DNA of 5,709 nt from Planctomycetota bacterium (lineage in GTDB: Bacteria > Planctomycetota > Planctomycetia > Pirellulales > Lacipirellulaceae), in assembly GCA_024278035.1 (NCBI GenBank), contig JAJRUA010000361.1:1-5709 (forward strand), written 5' to 3'. Shown here in pieces: positions 1 to 4,841 of this stretch. Below the pieces are notes generated by a model, which was not told where the DNA came from, ran no database searches, and was given only the letters and a program-made list of their open reading frames with translations. Position 1 is the first letter of the stretch; the number at the start of each line of letters is the position of its first letter. A program made the position numbers and the translations under genes.

Positions 1-105
1 AACAACGCGGATCCCCTCTTCCTTGAGGGTCGATTGAATAACCGACGCCTCCATCTCCGTCGGAACGGCAGTGAGCAAGACGACTTCTTCGTTAGACGGG
101 GCCAT
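1..105 (-). CDS. DUF2007-like small protein, N-terminal part only
   Basis: This is an open frame of 35 codons running from an ATG at 103-105 off the left edge, so the C-terminus is missing. The visible protein starts MAPSNEEVVLLTAVPT and continues with EMEASVIQSTLKEEGIRVV. This beta strand, then helix (ExxxIxxxLxxEGI), then strand pattern resembles the start of DUF2007, a family of small proteins described as putative signal-transducing domains whose biochemical role is not established. The start is well supported: a perfect AGGAGG Shine-Dalgarno lies seven bases upstream. There is no signal peptide, so it is probably cytoplasmic. It lies downstream of the DUF1501 gene on the same strand, but the 208-base repeat-rich spacer argues for separate transcription. 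The family call rests on about 30 residues of pattern and could be wrong; that the frame is a real gene is much surer. Confidence 0.72.
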   Translation of the reverse strand, partial: MAPSNEEVVLLTAVPTEMEASVIQSTLKEEGIRVV

Positions 106-313
106 CGTGGAACCTCCTAGCTTGGTGAGAAGGAAAAGGGTGAAAAGGAAAAGCTGGACAGGATTACAGGATTGGTTGGGATCAACAGGATTCTTAATTG
201 AACTTGTCTATCCTTGGTAATCCTGCTCCTTAATTGTACCCCATTTAGAAAAATACTTGCCGTGAAAAAGGTTGCTTTCTTTCCCTTGTTTTTACCGTGG
301 CCTCCGTGGTGAA
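106..313. repeat. Repeat-rich spacer with ACAGGATT and CCACGG units
   Basis: This spacer between the DUF1501 stop and the DUF2007-like start has no convincing gene beyond the Shine-Dalgarno. ACAGGATT occurs at 158-165, directly again at 166-173, and at 185-192. An inverted copy (AATCCTG) sits at 219-225, so CAGGATTAC (159-167) can pair with GTAATCCTG (217-225) across a 49-base loop. CTTAATTG is repeated at 193-200 and 229-236. Next to the DUF1501 stop, CCACGG occurs twice on the minus strand within 15 bases (plus-strand CCGTGGCCTCCGTGG, about 297-311). From general knowledge, degenerate arrays of both types are common in intergenic DNA of planctomycetes and other environmental bacteria; their function is unknown. 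A TACAAT hexamer (minus strand, 233-238) could be a -10 box for the DUF2007-like gene but has no clear -35 partner. No clear intrinsic terminator was found for the upstream operon. Confidence 0.6.
113..118 (-). promoter_or_regulatory. Shine-Dalgarno of the DUF2007-like gene
   Basis: Read on the minus strand this is AGGAGG, seven bases before the ATG at 103-105. It is the strongest ribosome-binding site in the window and fixes the start of that gene. Confidence 0.8.
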
Positions 314-1627
314 TCACGAAAATAATTCCGCAATGGGCTTGCCGCCGCCGGCGATTTTCATGGGGCGGCCATTTCCGGAGGTGAACGTGGTTTTGAGCGA
401 GAGCCCGAGCGCTTGGCAAACGGTCGCCATCAGTTCTTCGGACGAATGAGGTTGGCTTTCGACCCGCGATCCGTCGGCGCTCGTTTCGCCAATCGTGAGG
501 CCCCCCTGCAAGCCCCCGCCGCCGATCACCGCGCTCCACGCCCGAGCAAAATGGTCGCGTCCCGCATCGCCGTTGATACGGGGCGTTCGGCCGAACTCGC
601 CCATCCAGAGGATCACCGTATCGTCGAGCAGTCCCCGTTCTTCCAAGTCGCTAACGAGCGCACTCATCCCTTGATCCATCTGCGGAAGTTTGGTTTCGAG
701 CAGGTTGAAGCAATTCTGATGCAAATCCCAACCGCCGAAATCGACTTCCACAAAGGGGACGCCTGCCTCAACCAACCGCCGGGCAAGCAGGCAACTCCGT
801 CCGAAGGAAGAATCCCCATATCGCTCCCTCGCCTTGTCGGGTTCCCGAGAGACATCGAACGCTTGCATCTGTTCGCTCCGCATGAGCGACACGGTCTTTT
901 CGAGCACTTTGGCGTGTTCGCCTGCTGCTGAGCCCCGTCGGCCTTGGGCAAAACGTTTTTCGATTTCGGCAAGGAGGGCGAACCGTTCGGCCTGACGCTC
1001 ACGCTCGACAAGCGGGTTGAGGTCACGCACTTCGCCACTTGCTCCGACTTGAAACGGGGCGTACGCCATCCCCAAAAAACCGGGCCCTTCGCTCGTTCCA
1101 CCCACCGATACGAAAGGGGGAATCTCTAGCCCTGCTAATTGGCCTTCGAGCTGATTCGCAACAACCGAGCCGTAGCTGGGATGGGTGACATTGGGGTTCG
1201 GCACGAAGCCGGTGTGCAGGTAGTAGCGTCCCCGAGTGTGGTCCGCTTCGCGGGTGCTCATCGAACGGATGACCGACAAGTGTTTCATCTGCTTCGCTAG
1301 TAGCGGAAGTCGCTCACAGATTTCCGCGTTGCCCGTGGTGCGGATCGGCCGGAGCGGTCCGCCGGTGGGGGCGTTCGGCTTGAGATCAAAAATATCGATC
1401 GTCGGCGGGCCTCCGTTCATCCATAGGAGAATGACCGACTTGTGTTGCCGACGCAGCACGGGGGCCGCGGCGCTCACGGTGCTGCCAAGGGCTAGCGCGG
1501 AAGCCCCAAACGCGGCTGCTCCGGCAAGGTGATCCAAAAAATGCCGTCGCGTCATTCCCGTGGGGGGGGCGCATGGATTGTGCATGGGAGGCATGGCATG
1601 GTTCCGAAGGTAGGAGGGGAATCGCAT
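314..1627 (-). CDS. DUF1501 protein, Tat-exported, alkaline-phosphatase-like fold
   Basis: A 437-residue protein of the DUF1501 family, a relative of sulfatases and alkaline phosphatases that is abundant in planctomycetes and has no established substrate. Residues 25-31 (MTRRHFL) start a twin-arginine signal followed by an Ala-rich hydrophobic stretch, predicting folded export by Tat. Family landmarks in order are GGPPTIDIFD (72-81), GWDLHQN (299-305), GEFGRTP (343-349) and GRDH (356-359). The Asp/His residues in these are plausible metal ligands by analogy with the superfamily. The length is normal and the C-terminus (PIAELFS) looks complete. The start is uncertain. I chose the ATG at 1627; a TTG directly before it (1630) and ATGs at 1594, 1585 and 1555 are possible, and none has a strong Shine-Dalgarno. 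Any of the three longer ones leaves the Tat signal with an unusually long leader. The gene lies 18 bases after the DUF1549/DUF1553 stop, in one operon. Confidence 0.93.
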   Translation of the reverse strand: MRFPSYLRNHAMPPMHNPCAPPTGMTRRHFLDHLAGAAAFGASALALGSTVSAAAPVLRRQHKSVILLWMNGGPPTIDIFDLKPNAPTGGPLRPIRTTGNAEICERLPLLAKQMKHLSVIRSMSTREADHTRGRYYLHTGFVPNPNVTHPSYGSVVANQLEGQLAGLEIPPFVSVGGTSEGPGFLGMAYAPFQVGASGEVRDLNPLVERERQAERFALLAEIEKRFAQGRRGSAAGEHAKVLEKTVSLMRSEQMQAFDVSREPDKARERYGDSSFGRSCLLARRLVEAGVPFVEVDFGGWDLHQNCFNLLETKLPQMDQGMSALVSDLEERGLLDDTVILWMGEFGRTPRINGDAGRDHFARAWSAVIGGGGLQGGLTIGETSADGSRVESQPHSSEELMATVCQALGLSLKTTFTSGNGRPMKIAGGGKPIAELFS

Positions 1628-1645
1628 CAACCTGCTTACGTTTTC

Positions 1646-3424
1646 CTAATGATTCAATAAAAACTCGTTGCTGTTGAGCAGGGCCCACCAAATGTCGCGG
1701 AGCGCTTCGCCGGCGTTCCCGTTACGTGCCGCCAGAAGCTGGTTGCAAAGTCTCAGTTCCGCTCGGTCCGGTTTACGGGCCAGAGCAGCCAAGTAGAGTT
1801 GATCGACGCGGTCTGCATTCGAGAGCGATCGGTCCCTTGCCACCGAGGCCAGAAAACCTGCCCGGGGCGATTCGCTATTCCCGTAGTCATTTTCCTCGCC
1901 TTGGCTTCGCCACTGGAGCGAAGTCGCTTGGCGAACCAACTGGCTGTTCATCATTGCCAGCGCTTGGGGGATCGAGCCGTTGAAGCTGGTCGCTTCGCCA
2001 TTTTCGTCATTGCCAAACGCGGTCGTGAATTGGCGAAGCCATCGTCGCCGGGTCCGTGCGCGATCCGCTTCGCTGAGCATTTCGTCGGCCCGTGTGGCGA
2101 TGAGCAACGATTCGTAAATCTGTTCGGCTGAGAGTTGCCGTAAGTAGAACCGGCTGAACAAAGGAGCAACGCCCAGCGCGGGATCGTCCTCTGCGTTCGA
2201 ACGACCCGCCCGGCTGTCGAGGCCGTACGCTTCGCTCAACACGATCCAGCGGGTCAGTCGATCCAGGTCATAACCCGCCTCACGGAAGGCGCTGGCCAGT
2301 TCGTCCAGCAGCACGGGATGCGAAGGCCGATTGTGGGGGCCCATGTCGTACGAGGGGCGGGTGAAACCATAGCCGAACAGCTTTTCCCATTCCCGGTTCA
2401 CAGCCGCCCGAGCGAAAAGGGGCGACGCCGCAATCAGCTTCGCAAGCTCCTGGCGGCGGTTCACTCGTTCGACAAGGCCACTATCGCCGTAGTCGAGCCC
2501 TTGATCGGCGTAGGCATCGGCTAGGCGAGTGCCATCCAGGAACGCCGGGTAGGCGACTTTGAGCTTGCCGTTGCGCAGTTCGTAATAAATCTCCGCTCGG
2601 TCGGCTATGCCAAAGGCGCCGTTCGAAGCACGGGTCTGAGCTTCGCGGCGGCTCCGCCCCTCGCCGTAAAAATCGCGATCGCTAAGACGAGCATAGCGGT
2701 CGTTGTCTTCTTCATCCCGAAGACGCTCAAGGCGTGTCTGTCGGAAGAAGGCGTTCAGTTCCCAAAATTGATTTTGCTTTTGTTCATTGAAAGGGTGGTT
2801 GTGGCATTGCGTGCATTGGACGGAGACGCCGAGGAAAATTTGCGCCGTTTTGGCCGTTGCCTGAATCCCACCGTCCGCCATATTGTCCGCAAGAAAATTG
2901 GTAGCGCCGTTGTAGTCGTCGTCTTCGGGACGAACGCTGCCGGTAGCGGTTACCAGTTCGCGCATCAGGGTGTCGTAAGGGCGACGCTCTTCAAACGCTT
3001 CGCAAAGGTAGCGGGTGAGTCCCTCCCGATCCACAAGCGAATTGCCGGTCGTCCCGCCGGTACGACCCACCAAAAGAAGGGTCCCTTCGGTCGCCAGCCA
3101 CTGGGCTCGCTCGGGGCGATAGGCTTCACCGAGCCAACGATCGACGAGCCAGCGACGCCGCTCTCGGAGGGGCTCCGCAACAAAGCGGTTGAGTTCCTCG
3201 ACCGTCGGCACTCGGCCCAACAAGTCGAGCGTGAGGCGACGGGCCCAGGCCCCGTCGGGGGCCCGCTTGGAGGGGATCACCCCTGCCGCTCGCCAAGCCT
3301 CTTGGAGATGGCGATCGATCGCTTGGATGACTGTGGCGTCATCAATACTTGCGGCCCTGGCATGACTGGAAAAGGCCGCCACAACCGCAAAGGCCAAGCT
3401 CAACCAAATACCACGGCCAACCAT
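1646..3424 (-). CDS. DUF1549/DUF1553 protein with CxxCH motif, Sec-exported
   Basis: A 592-residue protein joining DUF1549 (about 30-225) and DUF1553 (about 320-590), known mainly from planctomycetes and relatives and of unknown biochemical role. The start MVGRGIWLSLAFAVVAAF with HARA at its end is a standard Sec signal with an AxA cleavage site. The hallmark CTQCHNHPF (204-212) has the CxxCH form of a c-type haem site, but haem attachment is unproven. DUF1553 landmarks are NREWEKLFGYGF (343-354), PSHPVLLDELASAF (367-380), LSAEQIYESLL (431-441), ALAMMNSQLV (488-497) and the C-terminal LLNSNEFLLNH. This is a compact version: no separate N-terminal cytochrome-like domain or LamG insert precedes DUF1549. 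I chose the ATG at 3424 because it begins the signal peptide exactly and AGAAGG lies seven bases upstream; a GTG at 3466 would add 14 charged residues. It is the first gene of the operon with DUF1501. Confidence 0.94.
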   Translation of the reverse strand: MVGRGIWLSLAFAVVAAFSSHARAASIDDATVIQAIDRHLQEAWRAAGVIPSKRAPDGAWARRLTLDLLGRVPTVEELNRFVAEPLRERRRWLVDRWLGEAYRPERAQWLATEGTLLLVGRTGGTTGNSLVDREGLTRYLCEAFEERRPYDTLMRELVTATGSVRPEDDDYNGATNFLADNMADGGIQATAKTAQIFLGVSVQCTQCHNHPFNEQKQNQFWELNAFFRQTRLERLRDEEDNDRYARLSDRDFYGEGRSRREAQTRASNGAFGIADRAEIYYELRNGKLKVAYPAFLDGTRLADAYADQGLDYGDSGLVERVNRRQELAKLIAASPLFARAAVNREWEKLFGYGFTRPSYDMGPHNRPSHPVLLDELASAFREAGYDLDRLTRWIVLSEAYGLDSRAGRSNAEDDPALGVAPLFSRFYLRQLSAEQIYESLLIATRADEMLSEADRARTRRRWLRQFTTAFGNDENGEATSFNGSIPQALAMMNSQLVRQATSLQWRSQGEENDYGNSESPRAGFLASVARDRSLSNADRVDQLYLAALARKPDRAELRLCNQLLAARNGNAGEALRDIWWALLNSNEFLLNH

Positions 3425-3431
3425 ACTGCCG

Positions 3432-3437
3432 CCTTCT
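3432..3437 (-). promoter_or_regulatory. Ribosome-binding site deciding the DUF1549/DUF1553 start
   Basis: Read on the minus strand this is AGAAGG, one mismatch from AGGAGG, seven bases before the ATG at 3422-3424. It supports this ATG over the in-frame GTG at 3464-3466, and so do the signal-peptide boundaries. Confidence 0.55.
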
Positions 3438-3534
3438 CGGTCCTTAAAGGGAAGGAGATTTACCACTACCTTTCCATTCTAACGCGGCGATCGCCCCAAG
3501 GTGTCGAAGAACTGCGAAAGGGAAATCAAGATTT

Positions 3535-3596
3535 TAGCCTCCGGCGGGAGCCGGGGGGGCGTCTTGATTGTAACCCCCGGCTTCCGCCGGGGGCTA
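3535..3596. repeat. Inverted pair of REP-like GC palindromes
   Basis: Bases 3535-3557 pair with 3574-3596 over 23 positions, with only two G-U wobbles (3540/3591 and 3548/3583), leaving a 16-base loop. Each arm is itself a small palindrome: CCGGC-GGGA-GCCGG on the left and CCCCCGGC-TTCC-GCCGGGGG on the right. That is the layout of two REP copies in opposite orientation (BIME-like). The right arm can also pair locally with GCCCCC at 3600-3605. Both arms carry the same TAGCC...AGCCGGGGG consensus, as expected of a dispersed genomic repeat; other copies cannot be checked in this window. It lies about 110 bases upstream of the DUF1549/DUF1553 start and ends no visible gene, so a terminator role is unlikely here. 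Confidence 0.75.
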
Positions 3597-3850
3597 TTTG
3601 CCCCCATGCAAAGGATAGGGCTAGCGCCCAAACGGCTCATCTTCTCAACCCTACTTTTTAGCTGTGACAAAGCACTGAGAGTCCCGCAGAGCCGTTGTTT
3701 TTTTTGTAGAGCAATCGTTCCGTGAATCTATAAGAATATGTCCGTTTTTTTTCTCTTATAAAACACAGGCCCGGAGATCCGTAAGACCACATCCCCAAAG
3801 TGCATCATTTTGCGGCATGTGTTGCGAAATCGAACGTCCTAAAACACAAC

Positions 3851-3894
3851 AGGCGAGCCAGGGCCATCTGTTCCGGGTGGCCCCGAGCTCGCCT
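3851..3894. other. Strong two-part hairpin, possible structured RNA
   Basis: AGGCGAGC (3851-3858) pairs with GCTCGCCT (3887-3894), and inside it GGGCCA (3861-3866) pairs with TGGCCC (3878-3883). The two helices are separated by a small internal loop (CA against CGA) and capped by an 11-base loop. No long T run follows on either strand; on the minus strand only GTTGTGTTTT follows, so a minus-strand terminator is possible but weak. A 39-codon plus-strand frame (3817-3936) crosses the hairpin without a ribosome-binding site. The element may be part of a small RNA or a dispersed repeat; the sequence alone does not decide. Confidence 0.45.
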
Positions 3895-3992
3895 TGGTTG
3901 GGCGGAGTTGCGATAGGTATCAGCGAAGATTGGTAATTCACTGACGGGTCGTAACTTGCTCTCCAGTAAAGGATTCCGCTTACCTGTTGTGA

Positions 3993-4045
3993 TGCCTCTC
4001 TGTCTGCCTGCAGGCCCCAGTGCCTCTACTGTTTCCGGCCCCAAG
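3993..4045. repeat. Imperfect tandem direct repeat
   Basis: Two adjacent units each begin TGCCTCT, continue with CTGT and end in GGCCCCAG or GGCCCCAAG: 3993-4020 (28 bases) and 4021-4045 (25 bases). They differ mainly by a small insertion in the first unit around its CCTGCAGG palindrome. The core CCTCTACTGTT of the second unit recurs at 4418-4428 in the leader of the Gly/His-rich gene. No function is evident. Confidence 0.4.
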
Positions 4046-4215
4046 CGATGATTCGCTTAATGGTCGTGGCCTGCCGACGCAAGCATTAGATGCAAGTAGT
4101 GTGCCAAAAATTAAAGATGGAGGGAAAGAAGAAGGGGCCGCCCGATCCTTCGGCAAAAATAACGGCAAACAAAGGGAATCCGTCTGACATCTTTCGGTAT
4201 CCGATTGACTGCAAG

Positions 4216-4224
4216 TGGTATAAT
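4216..4224 (+). promoter_or_regulatory. Extended -10 promoter for the Gly/His-rich gene
   Basis: The sequence TGGTATAAT is a perfect TATAAT box preceded by the TG of an extended -10 element. No good -35 hexamer lies 16-18 bases upstream (the TTGACT at 4205-4210 is much too close), which fits an extended -10 promoter that can work without one. Transcription would start near 4231 and read towards the gene at 4466, giving a leader of about 235 bases. Confidence 0.55.
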
Positions 4225-4237
4225 TCCCGTGCGGGAA
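4224..4237. promoter_or_regulatory. Palindrome over the predicted start site, operator candidate
   Basis: TTCCCG and CGGGAA form an inverted repeat separated by two bases. It overlaps the last base of the -10 box and the predicted start site, a position where a bound repressor would block initiation. It could also simply be a small 5' hairpin in the RNA. No candidate regulator gene is in the window. Confidence 0.35.
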
Positions 4238-4465
4238 GGATACGACTGCGCTACCTGAAAATTTCAGGGAGACCGATCCAGTGGTCTCCTCGGGTGTTGA
4301 GGGAGAGAGGGGTTTAGAGAGAGGAAGGTAGCCGACTCGCCCGGTCGGCATGAAACCTGCGTAACTATCTTTTGATCTTTGCCAGCTTGTCCGGGGCGAT
4401 CAGACTACCCGATTGTTCCTCTACTGTTGTTTTCACACGGCCTAAGTGGCCAGGGAGATGTAGCG
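4231..4465 (+). promoter_or_regulatory. Long, possibly structured 5' leader
   Basis: The stretch from the predicted start site to the ATG at 4466 contains several local stems. CCTGAA (4254-4259) pairs with TTCAGG (4263-4268). GGAGACC (4268-4274) pairs with GGTCTCC (4283-4289) over an eight-base loop, directly abutting the first stem. GCCGAC (4331-4336) pairs with GTCGGC (4344-4349), with AGGT/ACCT (4326-4329, 4355-4358) as a possible outer stem. GGCC (4439-4442) pairs with GGCC (4448-4451) immediately before the ribosome-binding site. A purine-rich run (about 4299-4328) separates the stems. It matches no riboswitch consensus that I recognise. A regulatory leader is an inference from length and stems only. 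Confidence 0.35.
4452..4457 (+). promoter_or_regulatory. Ribosome-binding site of the Gly/His-rich gene
   Basis: AGGGAG lies eight bases before the ATG at 4466-4468 and decides this start over the in-frame TTG at 4379. Between them sits ATGTAG (4458-4463), a start codon followed at once by a stop, in a different frame from the gene. A GGCC/GGCC stem ends directly before the site. Confidence 0.6.
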
Positions 4466-4795
4466 ATGACGAGAAAGTCGATTCTGAAACGGGGCTTATT
4501 GGCCTTCACATTCGTTGGAGCGTTCGCTTTTGTGACCGTCGGGACCAGTTCCGAAGCAAGTGCGCGACGCCATTGCCGAGGCGGAGGCAGCTACTACCGC
4601 ACCCAATACAGAGCGGCCCCGGTGGTCGTTGTGAACAGAGGCTATTCCGTAGGCTATGGCGGCAGAGGCTTCTACAGAGGCGGTTTCTATGGTGGCGGTG
4701 TCTTCTACGGTGGCGGCTTTGGCCGCGGTGGCTTTGGTCACCACCACGGCGGCCACCACGGTGGTTTTGGTGGCGGGCATGGCGGCCATCACTAA
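4466..4795 (+). CDS. Secreted Gly/His-rich small protein
   Basis: A 109-residue protein with no domain that I recognise. Residues 1-33 form a Sec signal peptide: a basic MTRKSILKRG start, a hydrophobic core LLAFTFVGAFAFVTVG, and SEASA before a likely cleavage after residue 33. The mature part starts RRHCRGGG with the only cysteine (C37), then a Tyr/Val segment (43-60, with PVVVVNRGY), then Gly-rich repeats of GGF, GGG, FYGGG and GRGGF type (63-91). It ends with a His/Gly tail (92-109) holding eight histidines in eighteen residues. His-rich tails often bind Ni, Zn or Cu, so metal binding or an extracellular structural role is possible; this is inference from composition. The start is fixed by AGGGAG and the signal peptide. 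It appears to be a single-gene unit with its own promoter at 4216-4224. Repetitive codons make length variation between strains likely. Confidence 0.82.
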   Translation: MTRKSILKRGLLAFTFVGAFAFVTVGTSSEASARRHCRGGGSYYRTQYRAAPVVVVNRGYSVGYGGRGFYRGGFYGGGVFYGGGFGRGGFGHHHGGHHGGFGGGHGGHH

Positions 4796-4841
4796 ACGGC
4801 ACACTCCCCAACCAACTTGTACTCCGCTCGGTGTCGCAAGT
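4796..4841. other. Short convergent spacer without clear terminator
   Basis: Only 46 bases separate the stops of the Gly/His-rich gene (plus) and the membrane-protein gene (minus). ACTTG (4815-4819) can pair with CAAGT (4837-4841), but the stem is short and no T tract follows on either strand. Transcripts from both sides may overlap here. Confidence 0.35.

Larger units (their letters stand above)
3425..4465. other. Large divergent intergenic region, no convincing gene
   Basis: About 1,040 bases separate the DUF1549/DUF1553 start (minus) from the Gly/His-rich start (plus). All six frames give only short products without recognisable domains, signal peptides or good ribosome-binding sites. From left to right it holds: a perfect 10-base palindrome GGCGATCGCC (3486-3495), 62-71 bases upstream of the DUF1549/DUF1553 ATG; an inverted pair of GC-rich palindromes (3535-3596); a small GGGC/GCCC hairpin (3618-3629); two T8 tracts (3698-3705, 3745-3752), the second in the loop of a TATAAGA/TCTTATA inverted repeat (3729-3760); a strong two-part hairpin (3851-3894); an imperfect direct repeat (3993-4045); a hairpin AAGCGA/TCGCTT (4043-4058); and a promoter with a long leader (4216-4465). 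I find no confident promoter for the minus-strand operon, though it must start here. Confidence 0.7.

Noticed and set aside
158..192. A short CRISPR-like array from the ACAGGATT repeats
   Set aside because: Units are only eight bases, two are directly adjacent with no spacer, and no cas gene is present.
413..931. A 172-codon plus-strand frame antisense to the DUF1501 gene
   Set aside because: No domain, no ribosome-binding site; the opposite strand carries conserved DUF1501 motifs over the same bases.
3535..3605. Reading the GC-rich hairpin as an intrinsic terminator
   Set aside because: No gene ends near it on either strand and no T tract follows; a REP-like repeat explains it better.
2768..3661. 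A 297-codon open frame on the plus strand, antisense to the DUF1549/DUF1553 gene
   Set aside because: It lies mostly opposite a gene with clear family motifs, has no recognisable domain or ribosome-binding site, and reflects codon bias of the real gene on the other strand.
3805..4044. A 79-codon minus-strand frame, and an overlapping 61-codon one at 3756-3941
   Set aside because: They cross the strong hairpin, overlap each other in different frames, and have no ribosome-binding site or known domain.
4229..4258. A 9-codon upstream frame starting with GTG near the predicted transcript start
   Set aside because: It has no ribosome-binding site and a very short product; nothing supports translation.
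3980..4351. A 123-codon minus-strand frame in the intergenic region
   Set aside because: Composition is Ser/Pro/Thr-rich without domain, signal or ribosome-binding site, and it runs opposite to the predicted promoter and leader.
3780..4360. A tRNA or a standard housekeeping RNA (RNase P, tmRNA, SRP, 6S)
   Set aside because: I found no GTTCGANNC-type T-arm with a matching acceptor stem and none of the conserved core sequences of the other RNAs that I could recognise.
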